A DNA stretch of 64,000 nt from Siphonodentalium dalli (lineage: Eukaryota > Mollusca > Scaphopoda > Gadilida > Siphonodentaliidae): the NCBI GenBank assembly GCA_032622095.1, contig CP136061.1:256135582-256199581 (forward strand). Direction: 5' to 3'. The notes below the pieces were generated by a model. That model searched no databases. It saw only the letters and a list, made by a program, of their open reading frames with translations, and was not told where the DNA came from. Of the stretch, positions 10,831 through 23,159 are shown piece by piece. Every line of letters starts with the position of its first letter. Positions within the stretch are counted from its first letter, which is position 1. The translations under genes were made by a program, and so were the position numbers.

Positions 10831-11383
10831 GTGTTCCGTGTCTAGTAGCCGTTTTTCCGTGTATATGATGGAGGTCTATTCCGGGTTATAGGAAGTGCAC
10901 AAGTCTTGGGGAATTAGCTTTAATGTATATCACAAACACTAGACGTCCAGCATACATACATGTATAATACAAATATAAAACATGAGCAAAATAGCTGCAT
11001 TGCACCGATGCAATGCAATTTCGTGAAACCTCTCCAAACCGCATGTCTCAATGTTGTGTGCCTTCTGATTTCCTTTCTGATGGTTTCGGGTCTATTTCTT
11101 ATACTAGATCAATATCCAACCATGCATAACATTGGTAACATAAAGGTATATAATTCGCCATAAATATTAAGCAGGTTGTAAAGTTACACAATGGCGCGAT
11201 AACAATCCATTCCCATGAATTATTTGTCCCAATACAATCTGGATATTTTTACACAATAGACCCTTAATTCGAGCCACTATTCATAAATGGGCTGTTCGCG
11301 ATAATTATATGACGCAAGCGCGACTCCATTGTATAAATGTTTTAACAGGTTTTAGCAATTTGCCGAAGGCTAGTAATTGACCA
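10831..11383. other. No gene recognised
   Basis: No exon or repeat stands out. A 67-codon frame at 10960-11163 contains a hydrophobic stretch but has no splice or promoter support. Confidence 0.35.
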
Positions 11384-11900
11384 CATGCACTGCCAAAAAT
11401 ATTTTCTCAATTCAGGGAAAAAAAAATCTTGAAATGAGATATTATCTTGGCAGAATAGCTAGAAAAATAAGAAAAACATATTTTCTAGGTCAAGAAATGA
11501 ACAGGGGGAAAAATTTCTTGTCTGAGAAAATTTCTTTAAGAAAACACAGTAATCTCAGTAAGAAAATCCTAGTAAAAAAATCTTAGTATAGATTTTTTTT
11601 CTTAATGTAGGAAAGATTGTTTTTCCCACATAAGTTTATTTTTCTTGAAATAAGATAAGTTTAAGATACTGCGATTATCTTGGGAGAATAGCTAGAAATT
11701 TAAGAAAGCTATACAATTAATCTAGAACAAGAAATTATATTTTCTATAGTTAGAAATATCGTCAAGATATTCTTTCTTAAGTGATGCCAATTTTTTCTAG
11801 AATGAGATTTTCTCAAGCAGGAAAATAAATCTAAGTAAGGAAAACAAGTTTTCTTAACTAGGAATATTTTCCCCAATTAGGAAAGATACATTAGAAAACA
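11384..11900. repeat. AAGAAA/TTTCTT foldback-like repeat with CACTGCCAAAAATA end
   Basis: It starts CACTGCCAAAAATATTTTCT and continues as many short inverted AAGAAA/TTTCTT and CTTGAAA/TTTCAAG words. The related block at 23160-23460 ends in the complement, TATTTTTGGCAGTG. This looks like one family of low-complexity foldback elements. Confidence 0.6.
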
Positions 11901-12965
11901 ATTCTTAATTAAGAAAAACATTTAATTTTAAATTAATATATAATTTCAATTGTGTTTTAAAATATACAATTGACATTTATTCTGAATATAAAAACTTCTT
12001 TGTAAATATCATTGTTAAATGTATAACAGAGACAATAAGGGGGCTTAAAGGCACGGGAGGCCTTAGTTGTCGAAAATATTCATATTTGTTTCAATCACCG
12101 TAAACAGAAAAACATTAAAACGCATAGAGTTTTGTTCATATATACCATGACCATCGCGTAAACAGCATGCTATCATAAAGACCTACTATATTTTACCTAA
12201 GCAGGAGCCTGATTGTGTTACAGAAGGCAGCACATTGTTACTGGCTAATCACACACAAATCATATAAATGCTCTTTATTCGTTCCATATCAAAATTCAGC
12301 AACAATGAACGCTCTTTATGTTTACCATCATAATATAAACAAACACCAGGAAAGTACCTTTTTATGCTTTTGTTTACATAAGAATGGTCAAACATATGAC
12401 AATAACATACTGTTTATGCGATATTTCTTATTTGTATACGGACAAAGTCTGTCTACATTTTAATATTCTTTCTGTTTGTGGCGGTTTTTGACCGGTGGAA
12501 ATATTTTCACAGCATACCCACCGCCAAGGCCTCCCGTACTTTTAAACTTTAAATATACAATCAACAATTTCTCGTTACAGTTATGGGTTTCTAAAATTGC
12601 AAGAGGCCAAACAAGATACTGTGTACATTCGCGAAATGAAACTATACAAAGTACCTGTATCTTGTTCTGCCTCTTAAAATTGTATAAACCTATATATGCA
12701 ACAAAAAATATATTGATTGCTAATAATTACATCCCGACACATGATTTTCAATATATTTATAGAAAGAGTTACCTCAAATCTGTCGGTTGCTAAAAAAATA
12801 TATAACAATTTCTGTTATTTGAGTATCCAGTTCAAACGATAGGAAAAAAAATCATCACACATGACAAAACAAGCACTGTATGTGCCTTAATAAACATCGT
12901 AACCCTGTATTTTTAAATGCACATATTCTAGGACGGGTGATGTGTAATAAACACAGAAAGACACT
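11901..12965. other. AT-rich DNA, nothing recognised
   Basis: Frames at 12215-12463 and 12476-12793 lack any domain or splice context. Confidence 0.4.
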
Positions 12966-12969
12966 TGTA

Positions 12970-13083
12970 TTAATGGATTTGTTGATACGGCACTTGTGCC
13001 ATTGAGGAAAGATAGAACTCTAGGGTGTGCTGTTCATTCCGTCATTGTGCGCTAGCACTCGTGTCATATCAACAAACCCATAA
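12970..13083. repeat. Inverted repeat, TTATGGGTTTGTTGAT arms
   Basis: TAATGGATTTGTTGATACGGCA on the left pairs with its near-complement TCATATCAACAAACCCATAA on the right. It is probably a small palindromic MITE. Confidence 0.6.
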
Positions 13084-13215
13084 ACAAAATTGTGTAATTC
13101 TGTGTATATACAGCATGGTTTCAATAGCTGTTTCATGAATCATGCAGATTGCAGGTTTACTGTTCAGGTACTAGCCCAAGTCTTTTCGGTATGCAACAGC
13201 TTGAGATATCGAATA

Positions 13216-13372
13216 CAGTAATGCCCCCGAGTATAATCGACTCCTTAAACACAGTAGAATTATGGGTAACTTTTCAGGATTTAGTCGGAAATATGGCTTG
13301 TTGCCATTCATCGGAAAGCTCTCTGACAGCTTTCCGATGAATGGCAACGAGCCTCATTTTAACAGTGATGTT
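13216..13372. mobile_element. CAGTAATGCCC MITE, truncated copy
   Basis: TA followed by CAGTAATGCCCCCGAG marks the left end. A strong internal hairpin around GCCATTCATCGGAAAGCT follows. The right end is lost. Confidence 0.7.
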
Positions 13373-13628
13373 TATCAGAATTGCTAGCATGCAATGCCAT
13401 TCTTTCATATAAATTACTCACAAAATATTAAAAGACCAGATGTGAGTATAATATAAATTTATCACCCCATTTTATGCAGGGATACATAAAATAAACATAA
13501 CATATGTTACTAGTATGCTTTAAAGTCAACATTGACAATTAAAGGTAAACAATCTCTCCATGGTCTCCATATCATCAGATTCTAAGAACAACATTTCTTA
13601 ATCAATTAATTACCAAAACATAATGCTA

Positions 13629-13811
13629 CAGTAATGGCCCAAGTAATCGACCACTTAACCACAGCTGAATTATGGGTAATTTTTCAGGATTTAGTCGGAA
13701 ATATGACTTGTTGCCATTCATCGGAAAGCTCTCCCCAAGAGCTTTCCGATGAATGGCAACAAGCCATTTAATTCTGCTGTGGTTAAGTGGTCAATTACTT
13801 TGGGCATTACT
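13629..13811. mobile_element. CAGTAATGCCC palindromic MITE
   Basis: It is flanked by TA on both sides and has ends CAGTAATGGCCCAAGTAAT and ATTACTTTGGGCATTACTG. A second hairpin (TTGCCATTCATCGGAAAGCT) forms the centre. TA target sites with CAGT ends fit the Tc1/mariner group. Related copies are at 13216, 16313 and the 31738-32216 array. Confidence 0.8.
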
Positions 13812-13975
13812 GTAACTACTGTCAACTCTAGTGTAACATTTTCCAAAACGTGTTATAAATCAACATTTTGTTCATCGCAACTTGGTATCAAGATTATGTC
13901 AATCGACTCATTGAATATTTGCTAGGCCGGGAAATATTCATGGTGGTGAAAAATAAGATTTCAAAAAATTATATG

Positions 13976-14093
13976 TTTTAACTCAGAACTTTAATGGGTG
14001 TGTTCCTCAACTCGAATAAGTTATTTTTACCCCTGAAGCCAAAGAAATGGTAATTGAGGAGCGTGAACTCGGATTATCTGTCTTTAAATGTAC
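13976..14093. mobile_element. Half copy of AAAGGTACTC palindromic MITE
   Basis: It matches the right arm of 2325-2786: CTTTAATGGGTGTGTTCCTC, CCCCTGAAGCCAAAGAAATG and GATTATCTGTCTTTAA. Confidence 0.7.
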
Positions 14094-14274
14094 ATGTATG
14101 GTACATGTCTAAGCCACATTAAGCTCCTTGTACATATTACTTGGTGATACAGCAGGTTGACAAAGATAAAGGAACATCAGAATATTGTTATTCTGTGATG
14201 GATTTTAAGGCCTGTATGTGTGTACATGTACATGAATCTGATTATATTGACATGCTGCAATAATTTGTCACTTA

Positions 14275-14790
14275 AAGTGATGTGAAACACTCCAATAGGG
14301 TGATAAAATATAAATGGAGAATAATCTTGTTCAAAGTAGTACTTTTTACAAATATTATATCCAAATTAACAACACACACCATCATTCGTATACATAATTA
14401 AATGCAGTAACTATCAAAGGCGAACTCGTTTTCGTTATATTATCGCCGATAGATGCGCCCCGAATCGAGTAGTAAATATTCACAAATGAGCGTAGTTCAG
14501 ACAATGTGTTCTATGGAGTGATACGGTTGATTTGCTTTCGATTTTCGGCTATGTTAGTAGAATGCTACCTTCTTCCAGTTGGCATAGCGCCTTGGTACTA
14601 ACTGATCAGTTTCACGCACCAGAACAAGTGCATAATATATCTTTAAAAGTTCATATCCTTCAGACAAGCTCAGAAACAAGGCTTGAGACTGATCCATGGG
14701 TACTGTTGTGCTTTGTGTAGAGATATGAAACTGGTACACCTCCAAATTCTGGTCAATGTAGTATGAAGTACGGTATAACAAAGGTTATGC
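14275..14790 (-). repeat. Triplicated coding-like repeat, copy 3 (longest frame)
   Basis: It starts AAAGTGATGTGAAACACTCC. The minus-strand frame at 14554-14781 is 75 codons and ends in a stop. It contains L-V-L-V-R-E-T-D-Q-L-V-P-R-R-Y-A-N-W, shared with copy 2. The 280 bp past the stop is also conserved across all three copies, as a 3' UTR or element tail would be. The coding-like pieces at 14900-15374 may be upstream parts of the same unit. I do not recognise the family. Confidence 0.5.
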
Positions 14791-14949
14791 ATACACTGGA
14801 TGCCATAGTGCACATTTTCTGAGACTCATACAGGTACATACAGAAGCATACAGGTACATGTACATGTATGTTGTAGAATTGAATTCACTAACTTCACTTG
14901 CCAAGATTTTCACCACTAAGTCTGATAAAATGTAGACGTCACTGATCGG

Positions 14950-15374
14950 TCTCCATCAAGGAAGGAATGGATGTGTCATTTTTGCCTTTGATGAAGACAT
15001 TGGTCATCATTTGGTTATATATTAAAGCCTCCCCTTCGCTGCACACTGCACAGTACTGAATTCAGTGCATACCATTCATTGGTATACATATGGTACATGT
15101 ATATAGCCAGGACTGTCACAAAGCAACAACTCACATTATGTCATGCATGGACGAATACCGATAACATCTAGATTACATGTATCCGTTACATGTACACCGA
15201 ATAACATTTGAAATCCTTCCTCATCCAGTCTTGGACAGAATTAATAATATTGGTATCAAGTGTAATCATTATCTGCAAGAAACACTCAGGAAACATGATT
15301 CTATGATTGGTTATCAGATATCAGGCCTTGAATGAAATTTGTATGTCTCAATCCAATCAGGCAGCTCCTCCTGT
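14950..15374 (-). other. Coding-like island, possible exon remnants
   Basis: Two minus-strand acceptors with good pyrimidine tracts are followed by open frames. At 15374, TTATTTTTCAG precedes 20 codons ending in a stop (Q-E-E-L-P-D-W-I-E-T-Y). At 15272, GTTTCTTGCAG precedes a frame with S-V-Q-D-W-M-R-K-D-F. A third stretch near 14960-15030 reads V-F-I-K-G-K-N-D-T-S. The composition is protein-like, but no family is recognised and the pieces do not join in one clean frame, so a pseudogene is as likely as a gene. Confidence 0.3.
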
Positions 15375-15547
15375 CTGAAAAATAAGATTTGAATGCTTGT
15401 AATGACATCAGAAAAGCGGAATGACTAATCATGTACATATTATTAAGATGTACGGTCCAAATTAATCACCCGGGGGGGGGGGGGGCAGTTATAACAGTAT
15501 TGTTATCCATTCAAACGCTGCATGTTGGTCAGAATCAGCTACAAATA

Positions 15548-16062
15548 CATATATTTACATACTAAGTGTTGTCATCACTAAATCCAGCATACTGATTGGT
15601 CCGCGCCCACGTGTGGCTAGTTGCAGTTATTTCTCGGTGAATGCGCAACGGCTCATAACACCAAGCTCACAACACCATCCATACGTCATTGGGTTTGGAA
15701 AGACGAACGCGTAATGTTTTGGGCGCATTTGGACTCGCGCAGGATTGACTTAATACATCACCTGGTTGCAATATGAAGAGAAATTGTTCCTATTAACTTT
15801 TGCCAAGGGTGCTATTGGGTACTTTGGGCTGTTTTTGTCACGATACACTATTCAATTTAAATACATTTACAAAAGTGGCTTTTTCGCTAAATATATATAA
15901 ATATAAGGATTAACTGTCATGTAGACTATTTTAATGGAGATGTAACCGTGAGGTAAGTGGTCATAACTTGTATGTAAAGGGTTTTACACAAGTTATGTCC
16001 ACTTACCTCACGGTTACATCTCCATAAAAACAGTCCACATGACAGTTAATACTTATGTACAT
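15548..16062. repeat. Inverted counterpart of 6118-6690
   Basis: 15548-15893 is the reverse complement of 6357-6690. 15900-16062 is another copy of the AAGGATTAACTGTCATG palindrome with a loop of only about 30 bp. Together they mirror the left-hand unit. Confidence 0.8.
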
Positions 16063-16312
16063 GTACTAGTAGCATATACCGTTGTAACAGGATACCTCCC
16101 CTTAAATATCTCCCCACTCACGATACCCACATGAATGACTAAAATAAAATTTCACTCATTTGATATGCTACTTGAACAAACAAAATTAAATAAAAAACAA
16201 ACGTAAATCTCATAAAACATCTTTTTCGAGCCATTTCATGGTTAAACGATATCAAAACTTCAAAAGGGTGAATTTTCTTTTAGTCATATATTGGGGGAAT
16301 GTCAGGGAATTA
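16063..16312. other. No feature recognised
   Basis: AT-rich spacer without open frame or repeat. Confidence 0.4.
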
Positions 16313-16400
16313 CAGTAATGCCCAAAGTAAGTGACCACTTAACCTCAGGATTGTGGGTAATTTTTCAGGATTTATTCAGAAATATGGCTTGTGTGGTCTC
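16313..16400. mobile_element. CAGTAATGCCC MITE, left end only
   Basis: TTACAGTAATGCCCAAAGTAA through GGTAATTTTTCAGGATTTA matches the left arm of the family. The rest is absent. Confidence 0.7.
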
Positions 16401-16718
16401 ACACCAGAAACTTCTAACACAGCAGTACTAGAAGGTTACCGCTTCAACACTGCACAAAATCGGTTGATATTTATGTAAAATATACTAAGCAGACTAGGTG
16501 TTATGTATTGCTCCGCGTACCTATTTGTCCATGTACCTAAGAATAAGTCAAGCCCTGTTCCATGTGTGAGGTATGGCTACATGTATACTCAAAGTAATTG
16601 GCCACCTCTTAATATAGTACCCCCCCCGTTAATACTGCAGTATTAAAGATATAAAGCACAGTAACCTCCAACACCTCATTGTGGTTACTAGTACAGTTTC
16701 AACGCTGCATATACCGCA

Positions 16719-16824
16719 GTTACACCCCATATGCATGTTGTCATGTTACACCCTATATGCATGTTGTCATGTTACACCCCATATGCATGTTGTCATGTTA
16801 CACCCCATATGCATGTTGTCATGT
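16719..16824. repeat. 26-bp minisatellite, four copies
   Basis: Units beginning GTTACACCCCATATGCATGT start at 16719, 16745, 16771 and 16797 with one base difference. The open frames across it are a by-product. Confidence 0.95.
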
Positions 16825-16829
16825 TTCGC

Positions 16830-18540
16830 ATGCATGAAAATAAAATGCAGTGTTTTTCCTCATATCTGTGGAACGGATGGCCTTCGTTACATGTACATGT
16901 ATATAGTACTCCAAATATAGGACATGGGAACGCTGATAGAAAAATTGTATTGTATATACGGGGGTTAAATGTAGCACATAATGAACTTTGAAGTTGCCAA
17001 CATTGTTTCGGCTGTCAATTTATAAACTCCACCCATCCATGTTGTCAGGCTGCATTGATTGGCATTACACAAACAAGCATGAAAATATAATTTAGTGATT
17101 CATCTTATTCATGCATATATAAGTTCATTGAACAAGATCCATGTGGCTGTTTTAATTTTCAACTTTTGGTGTGATATTTGTTGGTGTATCATAACTGCAT
17201 GTTGCTCCACAACAGTAATCGACTTGATACCGTGGTGGATATCATATACTGCGATCATTACCAGGTATCCCCCCCCCCGCGGAAAAAAAACTGCGGGACA
17301 CAACGTACCGGGGGTGGGGGGTACCTGGGCGTAAAAAATTTACACGTAAATTTTGTCCTTATTCATTTAGGGGGGGTTGCATGTAAAAAAAAAATCCAAA
17401 TATGTATTTTCAGACTCACAACTTCAATTTTCTCTCATTTTATTGAATATGGATTAACCTTAATATCCAAATCATATATACATGAGTAGTACAATCCACA
17501 TAAAACAATTTTGGATAACCACTGTCTTGGTTTACATGTGATATTGACCCCATTAACCCTCTTAATAATGCCAACTATGTCAGTGTCTACCAGTCGATTG
17601 CAGAATTCTACCCTGCGATCGCTTATATGGCAAATTTTTACTGCAGAACTATCCCATGTATTAAACAATTTCTCCTCCAATGGTATCAGAAAACAGTTAT
17701 ATGCTGGTATCTCACTCATCTCATTTGCATCAGATTTTTCAAAGTCGAGGTAATGACTAGTTGCCATTTTTTAAAGTGCATACATAGCGTTGCGATCACC
17801 AATATACATGTTTGTACATGTCATGACATCACGAGGTACAAATCTGCGTTCTACTGGTAGACAATGACCATTTTAGTCATAATAATCTAAACTAAGTTAC
17901 CAAGCACCTTCTCGTGAATTGTATGCTCAGGTGTTTTTTTCGGTTTCCGGTCAAACCGAGTTGTTGTCCGGCTGGGGTAGATTTGATTTTTCTGGGGGGG
18001 GGGGGGGGGGGGCAAATGGTCAGTGGAAAAAACTGCAGTTTTTGCTGTTTGGGGGGGGGGGGGGTACCCAAACCGAAGAAAACAGTTTTTTCCACCCTGT
18101 GTCTGCAGTTTTTTTCCGGCCCCCCTGCCCCCCCATTTTTAAGGTCCATAATTTTGAGGATAGCGGTATATACATGTATTGGTGACAATGTACAAATATT
18201 CATCTGCATGGTAGCTATAGATATAAACTCACCACTGGTATTTTGGCGAACAGACTTCCAGTGATATTTCACCTGTCATTTGTTCATTGCCACGTGTCTA
18301 GCTAGACAGGACCGACGCTTAAGACTAATCATGGGCGAAATCAATCTTCATATGTTGAAGATGAGAGGGCATGATGCCGCATCCACCATGGCTAATGAAT
18401 CTGGTATTTCTGTAATTGAAGAAAAAATACATGTACATATATATGTGATATGGATGCATGTATTTTCATAATTTGCAAACATATTCAAAAAACAAGTGTA
18501 AAGTTCATTCTTCCAACAATATTAGCATTTTCGGCGATTC
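16830..18540. other. Low-complexity interval with poly-G/poly-C runs
   Basis: Runs of 8 or more C or G occur at about 17269, 17993 and 18048, embedded in similar GCGGAAAAAAACTGC-like sequence. This suggests one decayed repeat. Open frames crossing them (for example 17892-18272) are glycine/proline artefacts of these runs. No gene is supported. Confidence 0.5.
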
Positions 18541-18544
18541 AGAT

Positions 18545-19260
18545 GTCAGAAGACCATAATTCAATCGTAAGTGGAGGAATCGGGCCTGACAAAATCATGG
18601 ATAGTTTGTTACGATGTCATCGCAGATGAGTATATATAATATCGGTGGTTAACCACGTGATTAACTATCCTATGATATTTCCATTTACTTTGTACGATTT
18701 TTACGTACACGCAAATTTCACCAAGTGGAGGTAACCAAGGATACGTCACAATTTTGCAATTCTGCATTGATATAACTCGTGATCATGCCGTGAGCATGCG
18801 CAGTCCAACTATCGGTTATTACCCAAGATGGGAATCTGTCCACTTACAATTGAATCGTAGTCATATGAATCATGAATGTTCACTCAGTGAACGTACAGAT
18901 GAAAGATACAATCTTAAGTGGAGGAACCGGGATCGACGAGATCGATGATAGTTTGTTCACATGATTACGATGTCGTACATGATGAAATCACAGCTTTTTG
19001 TAAAGCATGTGATTGACTATCATGCGATCCTTCAGGCCACAATTTTTACATACACATGACTGATTAGTGATTACGTCGCAAATGGGGATAACCAAGGATA
19101 CGCCACAATTTCGCTTTTAAATAAAACAGTGCATGATATTATTTTTTACCTACGATTTTGAGGTGAGCATGCACAGTTGAGCGGTTACTTCCTACGACAG
19201 AAATATTTCCACTTACGATTGTATCGTGGTAATCTGAACGTTCACTTAGTGTTAAATTGG
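18545..19260. repeat. Diverged ~360-bp tandem duplication
   Basis: Two units share AATCNTAAGTGGAGGAACCGGG, GATAGTTTGTT, TTTTTACNTACAC and ATAACCAAGGATACGNCACA-like blocks in order. Divergence is high. Confidence 0.6.
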
Positions 19261-20605
19261 CCATGGCATGACAATATTAAAGAGATTGTGGGAATTCTAT
19301 CAGGTTGACATTTGTTAGAATAATGGTATGAAGTACCGGTATAACTGATCATAACTGACAATTTCCTTATAAGCTACATGTATATTTTCAATAACTGGGA
19401 CCTTTTAATATTCCAACTATTGTCATATTAATGTCGACCGATAATGCACTGCATTAATGGCAGAATTTGATTTTGCAGACGAAAATAGCCATTCCCGGAC
19501 AGTTTTTCCTTTTATGAAGCATCAAATTTAGGCCAATTTATAATTCATTAAAAATCGTTTTTGCAGTTGGGAACACAGTTGGGAATATTGTGTAGGGCTA
19601 CCTTTATATATGATTCATAAATGCCATATAATCATAGTCCGTCAGAAGTTACTATTTTGACCAAAAAAATGTTCATTTATCAATGACGGATTCCATTTTC
19701 TGAAATATTTAACGGAAACAAAATTAGGCCGATTTACTATCAAATTTCATTTGAATAAAACAGGATAAGTCGTGCATTTTTAATTGTAGTTCGATTAAGT
19801 ATTTTACTAGTAACAGTCTGTTCATAATGAGAAATCACTTCAATTGATGACTAATTAGTTTCACTTACTTAAAATCCGATCAATTGTATCCTATGAAAAC
19901 GTAAGATGGACGTCCAGCCTCGATCTGCGCCGGTAGGTTAAAAAAATAGGAATCATTGTGCCGCTGTTGTAAAGTGGAACGAAATTACACGCTTCAAGAA
20001 CTTTTACCTCAAATTTGCAATAATAAAAGTTCAACGAAGCAATAGATTGATAAGGCCACCACCAACAGGAGCGTGAAGACAGGGTTATTGGGGTGTATAT
20101 ATCCCAAACAGTTCTAATAATTAAAAATTTCATGACTGCCACATTAGTTGTAAACTTCACACCATATAAGAGCACCCCACCCCTGGAATACGGAATAATA
20201 CCACTTAACACAGAGGGTGGAATGCGAAATACCAGTTAACAGCCATATGGATAAATTCTCTATTGCCGTACGAACGCCGGTCATCATGTCCATGTCTAAA
20301 TTGATATAAATTGATGATCGACGATCTGTATGTCAAACCGTGCATTTATTGTGACAAACATCGCATTTGTATTATTCTTATGATCGTTTTATTGGAAGGT
20401 TGGTATACGAATACCGGTATTTTTGGAATACCGAATACCTCCTAACAGAGGGGCCGGAATATGGCGTACCTCATAACAGGGCATGGAATACAGCGTACGA
20501 AATGGGGGGGGGGCTCTTATACCGGATATGACATATATTACATAAAAAACACACTCACCGCGCTGTTGAAGGGGGGATGTCTGTGTAACCTTTGTTTATT
20601 AATTT
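19261..20605. other. No gene recognised
   Basis: A minus-strand frame at 19891-20211 (106 codons) has no identifiable domain. A G-run is at about 20506. Confidence 0.4.
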
Positions 20606-20609
20606 AACC

Positions 20610-22480
20610 CTTTCATAACGGGAGTTAGGCTGGTGCAGCATTAAGGACGCTGTTTGTATTAAACATTTATCATGGTCAGGGTATGCATTTTAAAACACAG
20701 GGCAAGTTAGATTACATCATTTAATTGATATTCTAGTTAAAATAGTCTGTGAAACTACTTTAAAACCACATGTTATGCACCCTGTTTTGCCAACTAAACT
20801 ATGAAATATAGATATGTTATTTGTTTTATTATCAGAGAAAAGCATTTTGCAAAGATATGGCCTTATACATGTTATAAACATGCAAATTGTGGCTTCATTT
20901 GGCCTTTCTTCCATCATTTAGAGAGTCAAATCTGAAGAAATTCCCTTAGTTTGATATTTATGATCCCATAATCCCATGAAATGGTATTTAAAACCTCAAA
21001 TGTCAGTATTTCCTATCAGATGGACATATCAACTAATAAATTAAACATTTCCCATGGTCATTACATGCATTTTAATATACAAGGCAATGTAGAAAACATC
21101 ATTTGATGGATATTTTACTTAAAATAATCAGTGGAAACTACATAAAAGCAATATTGTATGCATCCCTGTATAGCCAAATCAAATTAAACTATGGATGTTG
21201 TATTGTTTATTTCACCTGAGACATGTATTCTGTTCAGATATAGCCTTATATATGTTATAAACATGCCAATAGTGGCATAATTTAGGCTTTTTTCCCATAA
21301 TTTAGAGGGTCAAAGCTGAATAAATTCCCTTATTTCAAATTTGTAAGATGCCAAGCCAGCTGAAATGGTGTATCAAACCTCAAATGGCAGTATTTCTTAT
21401 CAGATGGACATCTCTACCAATAAATTAAACATTTTTCATGGTCATTGCATGCATTTTAATATACAGGACAAGGCCGAAAACATCATTTGATGGATATTTT
21501 ACTTAAAATAGTCTGTGGAAACAACCTAAAAGCCATGTTGTATGCATCCCTGTATAGCCAAATCAAATTAAACTATGGATGTTGTATTGTTTATTTCACC
21601 TGAGACATGTATTCTGTTCAGATATAGCCTTATATATGTTATAAACATGCCAATAATGGCATAATTTAGGCTTTTTTCCCATAATTTAGAGGGTCAAAGC
21701 TGAATAAATTCCCTTATTTCAAATTTGTAAGATGCCAAGCCAGCTGAAATGGTGTATCAAACCTCAAATGGCAGTATTTATTATCAGATGGACATCTCTA
21801 CCAATAAATTAAACATTTTTCATGGTCATTGCATGCATTTTAATATACAAGGCTATGTAGAAAACATCAATTGATGGATATTTTACTTAAAATAGTCTGT
21901 GGAAACTACATAAAACCAATATTGTATGCATCCCTCTATAGCCAAATGCAATTGAACTATTGATATTTTATTGTGCATTTTATCAGAGACATGTATTCTG
22001 TTGAGATATAGCCTTATACATGTTACTAACATGCAAATAGTGGCTTCATTTGGGCTTTCTTCCATAATTTAGAGAGTCAAAGCTGAATAAATTCCCTTAG
22101 GTTTCAAATTTAAAAGATGCCAAGCCAGCTGAAATGGTGTATCAAACCTAAAATGTCAGAATTTCTTATCTGATTGACATCTCTACCAATAAATTAAGCA
22201 TTTCTCATGGCCATTGCATGCATTTTAATATATAGGACAAGGCAGAATACATCACTTGATGGATATTTTACTTAAAATACTTTGTGGAAACTAAATAAAA
22301 GCCACATTGTATGCTTTCCTATATAGCCAAATGAAATTCAACTATGGATAAATTGGATATTTTATTGTTTGTATCATCAGAGACATGCATTCTGCTAAGA
22401 TATAGTCTTTTGTGTGTTATAAACATACAATAGGTGCATGGCCTCATTGGGCTTGCTTTCATAATACAAGAGAGTCAACT
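20610..22480. repeat. ~381-bp satellite, five tandem units, behind a MITE end
   Basis: Landmarks such as TTAAACATTT..CATGGTCATT and CATGCATTTTAATATACA recur near 20660, 21043, 21424, 21804 and 22189. The two central units are nearly identical and the outer ones are diverged. Immediately to the left lies TTAACCCTTTCATAACGGGAG with CTGGTGCAGCATTAA, the end of the TTAACCCTTTC MITE type. Minus-strand frames beginning M-E-E-(R/S)-P-N-E-A-T-I-C recur in the outer units but are closed elsewhere. Confidence 0.85.
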
Positions 22481-22800
22481 CTGAAGAAATACCATCGGTT
22501 TGAAATTGGTAGCATCTTCCATCCTTATATAAGAGGGGTATATACCAGCTTGAAGTACCGGTTTAATTAATAGGTTCAATGCAAGGGGCCACCAGAGAGG
22601 TTTGTCTAGTTCGGGATGGTGTGGCAAACCACCAACTGGAGATTTCAAGGGAGGCCTCCTCAATGGCGACCCACTATATTGTGCAATTTTTTTTTAATAA
22701 AATTGTATAAAGGTCAGCATGCCCTAAGCGCATTGAGAAATAGATAAAAACACTTACTGACAGATTGCCAATAACAAAATTACAGCTGTTGAAACTATTG

Positions 22801-23059
22801 TTATGTAAACAAAACTGTTACAGTGATTTGTCAACAAATATATAATTCTAGCTGTATTATTAGTTCAAATATTTAACTATGAATAACATTTTCAGAATAT
22901 TTAATCAACAGGTTGGACCTTTTCCAATGTTATGTAAACAAAACTGTTACAGTGAGTGACTTGTCAACAATTATATAATCCTATAGCTGTAGTATTACAT
23001 GTAGTTCAAATATTTAAGTATGAATATGAATTTCAGAATATTTAATCAACAGGTTGGAC
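22801..23059. repeat. 129-bp tandem duplication
   Basis: TTATGTAAACAAAACTGTTA starts at 22801 and again at 22930. Both units end in TTTAATCAACAGGTTGGACC. Confidence 0.9.
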
Positions 23060-23159
23060 CTTTTTCAATGTTTACCACAAAATTTTGATCACAATTTTGC
23101 TATCGTTGGACTTTTACAGTTATTCTATTACAGCAGTAATTTGTACATAACAATTAATT

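Noticed and set aside
17892-18272. Open frames of over 100 codons on both strands
   Set aside because: They depend on poly-G/poly-C runs and have no domain or splice support.
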